The notes: a model not told the origin generated them from the sequence alone. A stretch of 64,000 nt of DNA from Bacteroidota bacterium (GCA_017860455.1 JAGDMF010000005.1:1-64000), one strand, 5' to 3'; numbered from the stretch's first letter, positions 36,349 to 45,100 are shown. Numbers and translations: made by a program.

Positions 36349-38109
36349 ATGAAAAAAATGATTTTGACTGTTATGCTGGCGGTGCTGACGACATTTGGAT
36401 CTCAGCTTTCAGCTTGTACTAACTTTATCGTAACGAAAGGTGCCAGCAAGGATGGCTCCACTTTTTTAACTTATTCCGCTGATTCTCACACTCTTTACGG
36501 CGAGTTGTACTACTGGCCTGCACGGGATTATCCTACAGGTACTGTAATGGATGTGATTGAATGGGATTCGGGTAAATTTTTGGGTCAAATTCCTCAGGTA
36601 AACCACACCTATCAAGTGGTTGGAAACATGAATGAACACCAATTGGCAATTGGCGAAACTACTTATGGTGGTTTGGATCAATTGGGTGACCCTAACGGAA
36701 TCATGGATTATGGTTCCCTCATTTATATCACATTACAAAGAGCAAAAAATGCCAGAGAAGCGATCAAAATTTTGAGCGAATTGATGGATGCTTACGGATA
36801 TGCCAGCAGTGGAGAATCATTTTCTATCGTTGACCCTAACGAAGCCTGGATTTTTGAATTGATTGGAAAAGGTAAAGAACTTAAAGATGCTAAAGGGAAA
36901 ACTTTAAAAGGTTGGACCAAAGGTGCTGTTTGGGTTGCTCGTCGTATTCCTGATGGATTTGTTTCCGGACATGCTAACCATGCCAGAATAATGACTTTCC
37001 CTTTAACAAACGGAAAAACGTCTATCACCAATAGAGAATTAAGCAAAATTTTTAATCCTGAAGTGGAAACCGTATATGCTCATGATGTAATCTCATTTGC
37101 TAAAATAGCAGGTTTATACCCAGCAACTGCTCCCGATGCAGAATTTGACTTTGCAGGAACTTACGCACCACTTGATTTTGGAGGTGCACGTGGTTGTGAA
37201 GCACGCGTTTGGGCTTTCTTTAATCATTGCGATACCAAATTGATGGCTCCTTATGAAAAATATGCTCGTGGCGAAGATCTAAAAAGTAAAGAAAGAATGC
37301 CATTGTGGATTAAACCGGTTCAAAAAATTGGAGTTAGAGATATGATGCTTTTTATGCGTGATCATTACGAAGGAACATCAATGGATATGACTCAGGATTT
37401 GGGAGCAGGTCCATTCGCTTGTCCATACAGATGGAGACCTATGACCTGGAGTGTTGATGGTCAAAACTATGTTCATGAAAGAGCAACGGCAACTCAACAA
37501 ACCGGATTCTCATTTGTAGCACAATGCCGCAGCTGGATGCCTGATAAAATTGGGGGAATCTATTGGTTTAGTGTGGATGACGCAGCCAGCACCTGCTATG
37601 TTCCGATGTTTGTCGGAATCACTTCTGTTCCATTAGCATTTAGAGAAGGAAACGGTTCCATGGTAGAATATTCTGCCACTTCTGCTTTCTGGACATTTAC
37701 CAAAGTGAGCAATTTTGCCTATTCCCGCTATAAAGATATGATTAAACACATCAATGCAAAACAAGATTATTGGGAGATTGGTGCTATTAATGAGATCGCT
37801 CAGAAAGAGAAAGAGTGGGTTGCATTATACCAAAAAGATACAGTTGCTGCCATTAATCAAATTAACGATTATTCAAACCACAAAGCAGAACAAGTTGTTG
37901 CAGACTGGAATAAACTGTTCGAATATCTTCTTGTAAAATATAACGATGGTAACGTTAAAAAAGAGGAAAACGGAAAATTTAAAACCAATGGGGAGAGAAA
38001 ACCTCAGGCTGTTTTCCCTGATCAACCAAAATATCCAGATTATTGGTATCGTATGATCGTAAAAGATTGCGGTACAAAAATTCAGGCACCTCAAGAACAA
38101 AGTCACTAA
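36349..38109 (+). CDS. pepD: C69-family dipeptidase
   Basis: Secreted Ntn-hydrolase fold dipeptidase, 586 aa. The signal peptide ends in QLSAC, and the catalytic nucleophile is expected to be the Cys of ACTNFIVTKGASKDGS, exposed by processing. Conserved C69 segments follow (GNMNEHQLAIGETTYGG, DYGSLIYITLQRAKNAREAI, GHANHARI, GGARGCEARVW). I chose the ATG at MKKMILTVML since an earlier in-frame TTG overlaps the -7 element. It splits dipeptides, probably in the periplasm as part of peptide use. folP follows 4 bases later. Confidence 0.9.
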   Translation: MKKMILTVMLAVLTTFGSQLSACTNFIVTKGASKDGSTFLTYSADSHTLYGELYYWPARDYPTGTVMDVIEWDSGKFLGQIPQVNHTYQVVGNMNEHQLAIGETTYGGLDQLGDPNGIMDYGSLIYITLQRAKNAREAIKILSELMDAYGYASSGESFSIVDPNEAWIFELIGKGKELKDAKGKTLKGWTKGAVWVARRIPDGFVSGHANHARIMTFPLTNGKTSITNRELSKIFNPEVETVYAHDVISFAKIAGLYPATAPDAEFDFAGTYAPLDFGGARGCEARVWAFFNHCDTKLMAPYEKYARGEDLKSKERMPLWIKPVQKIGVRDMMLFMRDHYEGTSMDMTQDLGAGPFACPYRWRPMTWSVDGQNYVHERATATQQTGFSFVAQCRSWMPDKIGGIYWFSVDDAASTCYVPMFVGITSVPLAFREGNGSMVEYSATSAFWTFTKVSNFAYSRYKDMIKHINAKQDYWEIGAINEIAQKEKEWVALYQKDTVAAINQINDYSNHKAEQVVADWNKLFEYLLVKYNDGNVKKEENGKFKTNGERKPQAVFPDQPKYPDYWYRMIVKDCGTKIQAPQEQSH

Positions 38110-38113
38110 AAAT

Positions 38114-38914
38114 ATGTTTCTAAATTTAAAAGGAGATTTACAGTCACTCAAAACACCCATCGTTATGGGTGTTTTGAATTGTACTGATGATTCTTTTTAT
38201 GCAGGTAGCCGATTTAAAGAGGACTCCGATGTAATTATCAGAGCAACAGAAATTTTAACTCAAGGTGGCGTTTTAATCGACTTAGGCGCTGTATCAACAC
38301 GTCCGGATTCACATCCGATTGATGCCGGAACCGAATATATGAGAATCAAGAAATATCTGAACCTCATTTTAAAATATATCCCACATGCTAAGGTATCCGT
38401 GGATACTTTTCGTTCTAATGTGGCTGAAATGGCTATCGGAGAAGGAGCTGCCATGATCAATGATGTCTCCGGCGAAGATGAAAAAATGTTTAAGGTAGTG
38501 GCTTCTCATAGAATTCCGTATTGCCTTACCCACAACTCGAGAGGCAGGGAGTTGACTAACGAAGAATTGATTCCGGACATGCTCACATTTTTCGGAAATA
38601 AAGTGGAACAACTAAAACAAATGGGTGCTAATGATATTATTTTGGATCCCGGTTTTGGTTTCGGAAAATCGATTGATCAAAATTTTTATCTCATGAAAAA
38701 TTTAGCTGTTCTTCATGAACTTGAATTGCCATTATTAGTCGGAATTTCAAGAAAATCAATGATATATAAAAGTTTGGATTCAACTCCTGAACACGCATTA
38801 GCCGGAACGATTGCACTCAATACAATCGCTGTGCTGAATCATGCGCATATTTTAAGGGTTCATGACGTTAAAGAAGCATTAGATACTATTGTTATCACTG
38901 AAAAATGTATGTAA
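38114..38914 (+). CDS. folP: dihydropteroate synthase
   Basis: Condenses 6-hydroxymethyl-7,8-dihydropterin pyrophosphate with p-aminobenzoate in folate synthesis; the target of sulfonamides. 266 aa TIM barrel with the conserved segments PIVMGVLNCTDDSFYAGSR, IDLGAVSTRP, SVDTFRSNVA, MINDVSG, LDPGFGFGKS and GISRKSMI. It follows the dipeptidase gene after 4 bases and leads the compact folP-lipoprotein-nadC-yihY-lpxB series. Confidence 0.95.
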   Translation: MFLNLKGDLQSLKTPIVMGVLNCTDDSFYAGSRFKEDSDVIIRATEILTQGGVLIDLGAVSTRPDSHPIDAGTEYMRIKKYLNLILKYIPHAKVSVDTFRSNVAEMAIGEGAAMINDVSGEDEKMFKVVASHRIPYCLTHNSRGRELTNEELIPDMLTFFGNKVEQLKQMGANDIILDPGFGFGKSIDQNFYLMKNLAVLHELELPLLVGISRKSMIYKSLDSTPEHALAGTIALNTIAVLNHAHILRVHDVKEALDTIVITEKCM

Positions 38915-38926
38915 AATAGTCCGGTT

Positions 38927-39430
38927 ATGAAAAAAATTGTGTTTTTCTTGTTTTTAGGAGTTTTGTTTACCTGTTGTGAACCGGAAGATAAATATCCGAT
39001 TATTCCTAAAATTGTGTTTCTAAGTCTTGACAAAATTCCCAACGAAATGGGTGTCGATAATAAAGCTTCACTCACTTTCTATTTTGAAGATGGAGATGGC
39101 GATATTGGACTAAACGATACTGCTGAAGATTTAAAACCTCCATTTGATACAACTTCCATTTATCATTATAATTTTTTTATTGATTATTATGAAAAACAAA
39201 ACGGGGAGTTTGTCAAAATTGATCTACCTGCCGAACAGAATGCCAGAATACCCAGATTAAGCAATAATACACCGGAATCGATTGACGGAACAGTGTCTGT
39301 TGAGATCTTTATCAACAATATCACTTCCGTTTATGATACCGTAAAATTTGAATTTTATATTGTGGACAGAGCCTTACATCACAGTAATGTTGTGTCAACA
39401 CCCGAAATTATAATAGATAAAGCAAAATGA
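38927..39430 (+). CDS. hypothetical lipoprotein in folP-nadC operon
   Basis: A 167-aa predicted lipoprotein (lipobox LFTCC, Cys ~16). The mature part starts EPEDKYPIIPKI and contains FYFEDGDGDIGLND, an acidic motif that could bind Ca2+, in a predicted beta-sandwich-like domain. This FxDGDGDIGL pattern is known to me from many Bacteroidota lipoproteins of unknown function. Its stop overlaps the nadC start by 4 bases. Confidence 0.72.
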   Translation: MKKIVFFLFLGVLFTCCEPEDKYPIIPKIVFLSLDKIPNEMGVDNKASLTFYFEDGDGDIGLNDTAEDLKPPFDTTSIYHYNFFIDYYEKQNGEFVKIDLPAEQNARIPRLSNNTPESIDGTVSVEIFINNITSVYDTVKFEFYIVDRALHHSNVVSTPEIIIDKAK

Positions 39431-40263
39431 GCATCGAAGAGATTGTAAAGCAAACTTTACTGGAGGATATAGGATCTGGTGATCACTCCTCTTTAGCCTG
39501 TATTGATCCTTCCATTATAGGAAAAATGAAATTACTGGTAAAAGAGGATGGCATTTTAGCCGGCGTTGAAGTGGCCAATGAGGTGATTCGACAAGTGAAT
39601 CCTGCTATTAAAATGACCCAAATAATGAACGATGGAGATTCCATAAAAGTGGGAGACATTGTTTTTGAACTGGAAGGTCCCGCACAAAGTATGCTTACCG
39701 CAGAAAGAAGTTTACTCAATTTTATGCAAAGAATGAGTGGAATTGCTACCTGCTCTAAGAAATATGCTGATGCTGTTGCTGGTACTAAAACCAAAATTTT
39801 AGATACCCGAAAAACAACGCCCGGATTGAGAATTTTTGAAAAATATGCGGTTCACTTAGGAGGATCAGAAAATCACCGCTTTGGACTTTACGATATGATT
39901 ATGTTGAAAGATAATCATATCGATTTTGCCGGGGGTATTGAAAAAGCGATTGATACTACCCGAAGTTATTTGAAAAACAATCAGTTAGATCTTAAAATTG
40001 AGATAGAAACCCGCAATCTTGATGAGGTGAAAAGGGTGATCGCCCACGGAGGAGTGGACAGAATCATGTTAGATAACTTTTCTCCTGACAAAATTAAAGA
40101 AGCTTTGACTCTCATCAATGGTCAATTCGAAACAGAAGCTTCAGGAGGAATCACTTTGGAAAACATTAGAGGGTATGCTGAATCAGGCGTAGATTTTATT
40201 TCAATTGGTGCATTAACCCACCATATAAAAAGTTTAGATTTGAGTCTTAAATTTGTCCAATAA
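39427..40263 (+). CDS. nadC: nicotinate-nucleotide pyrophosphorylase (carboxylating)
   Basis: Quinolinate phosphoribosyltransferase, forming nicotinate mononucleotide from quinolinate and PRPP in de novo NAD synthesis. 278 aa, full length. Conserved segments: ILDTRKTTPGLR, HRFGLYDMIMLKDNHI, and the C-terminal EASGGITLENIRGYAESGVDFISIGALTH. nadA and nadB are not in the window. Both gene ends overlap neighbours. Confidence 0.97.
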   Translation: MSIEEIVKQTLLEDIGSGDHSSLACIDPSIIGKMKLLVKEDGILAGVEVANEVIRQVNPAIKMTQIMNDGDSIKVGDIVFELEGPAQSMLTAERSLLNFMQRMSGIATCSKKYADAVAGTKTKILDTRKTTPGLRIFEKYAVHLGGSENHRFGLYDMIMLKDNHIDFAGGIEKAIDTTRSYLKNNQLDLKIEIETRNLDEVKRVIAHGGVDRIMLDNFSPDKIKEALTLINGQFETEASGGITLENIRGYAESGVDFISIGALTHHIKSLDLSLKFVQ

Positions 40264-41255
40264 TGACCAATACCCCTTTTTATTCATTTAAAACCAGAAG
40301 AAAGATCATCCGTTTGATGCACTTGCCGATGATTCACAAAACGACCGCTTTTTTAAAAAAGCTGGTGGTTCCCGGTTTTCAAAACGTACCCTTTTGGGAT
40401 GTGATGAAGTTCTTTCTGGAATCTTTGTTTAAAGGGATATTATTTCAAAGGGCTGCGGCCATGACCTACTACATTTTTGCTACTGCAATCCCAATGCTGA
40501 TGGCGTTAGTAGCCACAATCTCGTTTTTAGGAGTCTCCTTTCATACCACCATGCTCGAGATGTTACAATCCGTAATTCCACCCTATTTGTGGCCCACCAT
40601 TTCTCAGATTGTCAACTCCTTAATATTACAACAAAATAGTGCTATTTTATATGTTTCTATCGGATTAGGAATTTATCTCTCCTTTTTGAGTGTCAATTCA
40701 ATTGTAACAACTTTGAATATCAGTTATTTTCATGTTGAACAACGGTCGTTTCTAAAACAATTACCGATCAGTTTTATTATGGTGATTGTATTTTTAATCA
40801 TCATCATTGCATCATCGGGTATATTTGTTGGAGCTTCCTTGTTAATCAGTAATTTAACCAAACATTTTGTTGCCTCTGCAACATTTTATACAACGTCCAT
40901 TACAATTTTCAAATGGGTTTCCTTGTTCTCATTAATGTATTTGTTGCTTTCAGCACTATTCTATTTTGCTCCTTATAAAAAAGAATTTTTCAAGTTCTTT
41001 TCTGCAGGGTCCACATTTTCCTCCATAATGCTCGTGATTTTGCTAAAAGGGATCAACTACTATTTTGCCAATTTTTCATCCTATAATGCTGTTTATGGGT
41101 CAATTGGAGCGATATTACTAATATTGATCTGGATCAACTGGAGTTGTGTGGTGGTGTTGATCGGGTTTGATCTGAATGTAAGCATCTCATTAGCCCAACA
41201 AAAAAGAAAAAACCAAAACGATGGACTTAAGATCATAAGTTCTTTAGAGAATTAA
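40263..41255 (+). CDS. YihY/BrkB-family inner-membrane protein
   Basis: A 330-aa integral membrane protein with about six transmembrane helices in the YihY/BrkB pattern: FQRAAAMTYYIFATAIPMLMALVATI near the N-terminus and ANFSSYNAVYGSIGAILLILIWINWSCVVVLIGFDLN near the C-terminus. Members were once labelled ribonuclease BN, which is incorrect; proposed roles concern envelope integrity or transport. It sits between nadC (one-base overlap) and lpxB. Confidence 0.9.
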   Translation: MTNTPFYSFKTRRKIIRLMHLPMIHKTTAFLKKLVVPGFQNVPFWDVMKFFLESLFKGILFQRAAAMTYYIFATAIPMLMALVATISFLGVSFHTTMLEMLQSVIPPYLWPTISQIVNSLILQQNSAILYVSIGLGIYLSFLSVNSIVTTLNISYFHVEQRSFLKQLPISFIMVIVFLIIIIASSGIFVGASLLISNLTKHFVASATFYTTSITIFKWVSLFSLMYLLLSALFYFAPYKKEFFKFFSAGSTFSSIMLVILLKGINYYFANFSSYNAVYGSIGAILLILIWINWSCVVVLIGFDLNVSISLAQQKRKNQNDGLKIISSLEN

Positions 41256-41262
41256 CAAAACT

Positions 41263-42399
41263 ATGAAATATTACATCATTGCCGGAGAGGCATCAGGTGA
41301 CTTATTAGGTTCCTATTTAATGAAAGAGATCAAAAAAAATGATCCTGAAGCTGATTTTTTGATTTGGGGCGGTGATCTGATGGAAGCACAGGGAGGAACA
41401 TTAATCAAACACTACAAAGAACTGGCATTTATGGGTTTCTGGGAAGTAGCCACCCATTTGAAAACGATAATGAAAAACCTTTCTGTGTGCAAAATTGATC
41501 TTTTATTATATGAACCGGATGTAGTTATTTTAATCGATTATCCCGGATTTAATATGAAAATTGCCCAGTTTGCCAGGGAAAACGGTTTTAAAGTGGTCTA
41601 TTATGTTTCCCCATCCGTTTGGGCATGGAAAAAAAACAGAGTATATAAAATCAAAAGAGATGTTGATATACTGCTTTCGATACTTCCATTCGAAAAAGAG
41701 TTTTATGCCAAATATAACTACGATGTTGCGTACATCGGACATCCTTTGCTCGATGTGATTCAGGATCAAAAAGATAGCTATGGAACGATTGAAGATTTCA
41801 AGAACCAGTTTTCTTTAGATGATCGTCCCATAATCGCCATTTTACCGGGAAGCAGAAAGCAGGAGTTAGTTCGCATTCTTCCCGAAATGTTAAAAGTGAT
41901 CGATCTATATCCGGAGTACCAGTTTGTGATCTCCAAAGTGAAATGGCAACCCGAAGAATTGTATCATAAATTACTCAAAAACAGAAAAATAACCCTCATT
42001 GAAGGAAATACATATCCATTATTGCATCATGCAACAGCTGCATTAGTAACTTCCGGAACGGCCACATTAGAAACCGCATTAATAGATACCCCACAGGTAG
42101 TGTGTTATAAAACAAGTGGTTTATCTTACCGTATTGCCAAGATGGTAGTTGGTAAAGATCTGAAATATATCTCATTGGTCAATCTTATTATGGATGAACC
42201 GATTGTAACCGAGCTGATCCAGGGTGACATGAACACCAAAAGAGTTTGTAAAGAGCTTGATTTGATCTTAAAAGATCAGGAAAACATCCAAAGAATGAAA
42301 AGTCGGTACGCTGCTTTACGGGAAAAATTAGGCAACAGCGGCGCTTCAGCCAAAGGGGCAAAGTTGATTGATGAGTTGGGGAGGAGTGGATCAAATTAG
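41263..42399 (+). CDS. lpxB: lipid-A-disaccharide synthase
   Basis: Family GT19 glycosyltransferase joining UDP-2,3-diacylglucosamine and lipid X to give the lipid A disaccharide. 378 aa. It opens KYYIIAGEASGDLLGSYLM and contains VVYYVSPSVWAWKKNRVYKIK, IGHPLLDVI, ILPGSRKQEL and TSGTATLETALIDTPQVVCYK. It acts on the inner face of the inner membrane. Last gene of the folP operon; shows that the organism makes LPS. Confidence 0.97.
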   Translation: MKYYIIAGEASGDLLGSYLMKEIKKNDPEADFLIWGGDLMEAQGGTLIKHYKELAFMGFWEVATHLKTIMKNLSVCKIDLLLYEPDVVILIDYPGFNMKIAQFARENGFKVVYYVSPSVWAWKKNRVYKIKRDVDILLSILPFEKEFYAKYNYDVAYIGHPLLDVIQDQKDSYGTIEDFKNQFSLDDRPIIAILPGSRKQELVRILPEMLKVIDLYPEYQFVISKVKWQPEELYHKLLKNRKITLIEGNTYPLLHHATAALVTSGTATLETALIDTPQVVCYKTSGLSYRIAKMVVGKDLKYISLVNLIMDEPIVTELIQGDMNTKRVCKELDLILKDQENIQRMKSRYAALREKLGNSGASAKGAKLIDELGRSGSN

Positions 42400-42409
42400 T
42401 AATTAAAAA

Positions 42410-43030
42410 TTAAGGAATTTTTTTTACTTTGATATTTTCTATACTTTTAAGCACTTCATTGTAAATTGAAAAATCATCTACTCCATTCTGTACAAATTCA
42501 AAATTAATTAAATTGCTATCTATATACATATAAGCGTCAATATTTAACATATAATTGATAGAATCATTTCTTAAATATTGATAACCTATAATAATCATAT
42601 TTTGAGATACTTTTTTCGTTAATATTTTAGTTTCATAGTTTAAGCGACAAAAGAAATCAGCAAGCCAATTTGCTAATGTATCATTTAACGGATATAAATT
42701 TGATGAAGTACAACCCAAATGTTGATCTTGTTCAATTTTGAAATAAAAATTGGGTGTTCCTTTTTTAAATCTTGGACCAAATTCACCTGTTTTCTGCAAA
42801 ATGTGATTTGAGTATTTTTTATTTATAATAAAGAAACTATATCTATCTCCACAATAATAATCTGAATGATGTTCTGAACGAACTATTTTATCAAAAACCG
42901 GGGGTAATTGAATCTCAATTTCACCAATGTTGTTCATTAATTTAACGTGAAATGAATCTATTTTTTCATGATTGTTAAAAATACTACAACTCGAAAAGAA
43001 AAAAAGTAATATAAATTTCAAATATTTCAT
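42410..43030 (-). CDS. hypothetical lipoprotein
   Basis: A 206-aa predicted lipoprotein with signal sequence and lipobox FFSSC (Cys ~15). No domain was recognised; the mature part resembles small periplasmic proteins of mixed alpha/beta content. Codon use is AT-rich. It is convergent with lpxB and divergent from the toxin-antitoxin pair, so it marks the start of the second accessory region. Function unknown. Confidence 0.65.
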   Translation of the reverse strand: MKYLKFILLFFFSSCSIFNNHEKIDSFHVKLMNNIGEIEIQLPPVFDKIVRSEHHSDYYCGDRYSFFIINKKYSNHILQKTGEFGPRFKKGTPNFYFKIEQDQHLGCTSSNLYPLNDTLANWLADFFCRLNYETKILTKKVSQNMIIIGYQYLRNDSINYMLNIDAYMYIDSNLINFEFVQNGVDDFSIYNEVLKSIENIKVKKIP

Positions 43031-43078
43031 AAAGGTGTGTTTTTACTTTTATTTGATTAAAAGCTTATTTATAAAAAG

Positions 43079-43086
43079 CAAAAATA
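43079..43086 (-). promoter_or_regulatory. -7 promoter element for lipoprotein gene
   Basis: TATTTTTG on the minus strand, 49 bases before the start at 43030. Confidence 0.5.
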
Positions 43087-43134
43087 CAAATACTTTTTAT
43101 CAGTCAAAAGAAAATAAAAATATTTTTTATCTAT

Positions 43135-43163
43135 AAAAGTATATACTAAAAATATATACTTTT
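43135..43163. promoter_or_regulatory. 11-bp inverted repeat, probable antitoxin operator
   Basis: Perfect arms AAAAGTATATA (43135-43145) and TATATACTTTT (43153-43163) with a 7-base spacer. The right arm covers most of the -7 element TACTTTTG. The position suits autorepression by the ribbon-helix-helix antitoxin. Confidence 0.7.
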
Positions 43164-43164
43164 G
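43157..43164 (+). promoter_or_regulatory. -7 promoter element for toxin-antitoxin operon
   Basis: TACTTTTG on the plus strand, 20 bases before the antitoxin start and inside the inverted repeat. Confidence 0.65.
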
Positions 43165-43183
43165 CAGTATAAAAAACAAATAT

Positions 43184-43414
43184 ATGAAAACAATATCTTT
43201 AAAAATTGATACGCTTATTTTTGGAGAAACAGAAATGATTCTTTCGCATTTAAAAATTCCTAGAAATCGCTACATAAATGAGGCATTAGCTTATTATAAT
43301 GCAATTAAAAACAGACAGTTACTAGAAAAACAACTACAGAAAGAGTCTGCCTTAGTTCAAAAAGAATCAATCAATATATTAAATGAATTTGAAGGTTTGG
43401 ATTATGTTGATTAA
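43184..43414 (+). CDS. antitoxin of MazF/PemK-type pair
   Basis: A 76-aa protein directly upstream of, and overlapping, the MazF-like toxin gene. The N-terminal half (SLKIDTLIFGETEMILSHLKIPRNRYINEALAYYN) fits a ribbon-helix-helix DNA-binding fold: a short strand followed by two helices. The charged C-terminal half (QLLEKQLQKESALVQKES) probably wraps the toxin. It is predicted to neutralise the toxin and repress the operon through the inverted repeat at the promoter. The class is inferred from size, position and pattern. Confidence 0.8.
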   Translation: MKTISLKIDTLIFGETEMILSHLKIPRNRYINEALAYYNAIKNRQLLEKQLQKESALVQKESINILNEFEGLDYVD

Positions 43415-43754
43415 ACAATTTGAAATTTGGGTTGCAGATTTGAATCCTCAAATAGGAACAGAAACCGGGAAAACACGCCCGGTATTGATTATTCAAACAA
43501 ATTTATTGAATAGTATTCCACATCCATCCACACTAATTTGTCCTATTACGACAAACGTCGAAAAGCGATCAGATATACTGCGTGTTCACCTAAAAAAGGG
43601 AATGGCAAATCTGAATGAAAATTGTGATATTATGATAGATCAAATGAGAGCAATTGACAATCAGAGATTTGTCAGAAAAATTGGTAATTTACCTTCCATT
43701 TTGGAGGAAAAAGTAATACAAAATATCAAGATTGTTCTCGATTTTAATCCATAG
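43404..43754 (+). CDS. MazF/PemK-family endoribonuclease toxin
   Basis: Type II toxin of 116 aa. It begins MLIKQFEIWVADLNPQIGTETGKTRPVLIIQ, the MazF/PemK hallmark (ADLNP...G.E.GKTRPVLIIQ), followed by ICPITTNVEKRSD and NCDIMIDQMRAIDNQRF, which carries the conserved Asp-Gln region. The family cuts mRNA at short sequence motifs. I chose the internal ATG at 43404, which overlaps the antitoxin stop, over an upstream in-frame start that adds seven residues. It is intact and probably active. Confidence 0.9.
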   Translation: MLIKQFEIWVADLNPQIGTETGKTRPVLIIQTNLLNSIPHPSTLICPITTNVEKRSDILRVHLKKGMANLNENCDIMIDQMRAIDNQRFVRKIGNLPSILEEKVIQNIKIVLDFNP

Positions 43755-43791
43755 TATTTGGGCGTTTCGACACCATCTTATTCATTTTTTT

Positions 43792-43901
43792 TCACGCAGA
43801 GATCACAAAGTGATTTTCCACTGAGTCCACTGAGGTAAATATCATTGTGTCCTTAGTGGTAAAAAAAATTGCTAATTCACCAATTTGCTAATTTGCTAAT
43901 T
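43792..43901. repeat. word-repeat block before the RHS tip gene
   Basis: Contains CACGCAGAGATCACAAAGTG, CCACTGAGTCCACTGAGG and then TTGCTAATT words (TTTGCTAATTTGCTAATT). This 170-bp gap between the toxin gene and the RHS tip holds no gene. The last word supplies the -33 box of the next promoter. Confidence 0.75.
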
Positions 43902-43914
43902 TTTTTTATCTTTG
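43884..43914 (+). promoter_or_regulatory. canonical Bacteroidota promoter for orphan RHS tip
   Basis: TTTG (43884-43887), 19 bases, TATCTTTG (43907-43914); exact consensus. The -33 box is part of the TTTGCTAA tandem word. The ATG at 43934 leaves a leader of only about 15 bases. Confidence 0.8.
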
Positions 43915-43933
43915 CTCTTTCAATTTGCACACA

Positions 43934-44695
43934 ATGACCCACTGCACTTGCACTTATTATGATTCCGGTTTGAGTTTATGGCTCTCTGTTGACCCGATGA
44001 GTGATAAGTACCCCAGCATGTCGCCCTATAACTATTGTGCGAATAATCCGGTCATTTTGGTGGATCCGGATGGGAGAGAGGTTGGTGATCCTGATCCGCC
44101 AACTACTTATAAAATAAAAAAAGGAGACACATTTTGGGGTATTGAAAATAAATATAATTTACCTCATGGATTATTAAAATCTGCAAACCCTTTTCTTGAT
44201 CCCCGTAACTTAAAAATTGGCACTGTAATAAATATGACTACATATGGTGATGATTTACCTGTAGTGCCTAATGATGTAAAAGTTAAAGGTTCAAATGATT
44301 TTAGCCAACCAACATCTTCTGGTCCAACAATGAATTTGGATAATTATTATGCACTTAATCCTTTTTTGTTTTTATGGGATATCGCTGGTTTGTTTGTCGG
44401 TAATGGTAGTCAATATGTATTTAGAGGACCACCTGAAAAAACATTTCCAAGTTATGGTCCTGTCCCTTATCCCGGAACTGATCCGACAAAAGCACCTAAA
44501 GGGTATGAATGGAAAGGTCAACCGGGTTCTGTTCAAGGTTCAAAACAAGGAAGTTATCTGAAACCTAATTCAAATGAGAGGTTAAGTCCAGATTTGCTGC
44601 ATGGTCCTCCATATAATGCGCATTGGGATTATAGAGATCCTAATAAAGTATGGTATAGATTATATCCAAATGGAGCATTGATGCCAAAAAAATAA
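43934..44695 (+). CDS. orphan RHS C-terminal tip with LysM and probable toxin domain
   Basis: A 253-aa protein that begins in the middle of an RHS core: YYDSGLSLWLSVDPMSDKYP and MSPYNYCANNPVILVDPDGRE are the end of the RHS-repeat-associated core. Next comes a LysM-like segment (YKIKKGDTFWGIENKYNLP, ~residues 59-105), a spacer, and a C-terminal module with HWDYRDPNKVWYRLYPNG like those of polymorphic toxins. The large RHS barrel is missing and there is no signal peptide. It therefore looks like a detached toxin tip, possibly a donor cassette or a remnant kept with its immunity gene. I used the ATG at 43934; an in-frame TTG lies 9 bases earlier. The toxin activity is unknown. Confidence 0.75.
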   Translation: MTHCTCTYYDSGLSLWLSVDPMSDKYPSMSPYNYCANNPVILVDPDGREVGDPDPPTTYKIKKGDTFWGIENKYNLPHGLLKSANPFLDPRNLKIGTVINMTTYGDDLPVVPNDVKVKGSNDFSQPTSSGPTMNLDNYYALNPFLFLWDIAGLFVGNGSQYVFRGPPEKTFPSYGPVPYPGTDPTKAPKGYEWKGQPGSVQGSKQGSYLKPNSNERLSPDLLHGPPYNAHWDYRDPNKVWYRLYPNGALMPKK

Positions 44696-44718
44696 CTAAA
44701 TTTTAAAATAAACAAAAT

Positions 44719-44976
44719 ATGTCAAAAATTCAATCAGATGACTGGCGCAGAAGTGGTCAAGATTTTTTAAAAGGAGTTAAATTAATTGCTCAAGATTATT
44801 TTCTTTATAGTTCTGACTGGGATCATGATCATTGTGAATTTTGTATGGCAAAATTTTCAATGAATGAGGGTGATTTAAAACGAGGATATTCAACGACTGA
44901 TTCTTACCATTGGATATGTGAAGAGTGTTTTCAGGATTTTAAAGAAGAATTTAATTGGGAAGTAATAAAGAAATAA
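44719..44976 (+). CDS. probable immunity protein for the RHS toxin tip
   Basis: An 85-aa protein 23 bases downstream of the toxin tip. It has two Cys pairs (HCEFC and WICEEC) that could hold one zinc ion, and a pattern DWRRSGQDFLKGVKL...WDHDHCEFC...YHWICEECFQDFKEEFNWEV that I recall from small proteins next to polymorphic toxins in many bacteria. Position and size fit an immunity protein binding the toxin domain. A terminator follows the gene, closing a two-gene unit. Function inferred. Confidence 0.65.
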   Translation: MSKIQSDDWRRSGQDFLKGVKLIAQDYFLYSSDWDHDHCEFCMAKFSMNEGDLKRGYSTTDSYHWICEECFQDFKEEFNWEVIKK

Positions 44977-45072
44977 TTTTTTCATTTAAATAAACTCAAT
45001 TATTTTTAAGATCTAAAAATTCAGAATATATTAAAATTAAAAAACTAAAATTATAATAGGATAATTTCCATC

Positions 45073-45100
45073 AAAGAGAGCTCCCTTAGCTCTCTTTATT
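45073..45100 (+). terminator. terminator after the toxin tip/immunity operon
   Basis: Perfect 9-bp arms AAAGAGAGC (45073-45081) and GCTCTCTTT (45089-45097), 7-base loop, T/A-rich tail; about 97 bases after the immunity gene stop. Confidence 0.75.

Noticed and set aside
44349-44561. 70-codon ORF inside the toxin tip gene
   Set aside because: Out-of-frame overlap of a better-supported gene with no motif or start signal.
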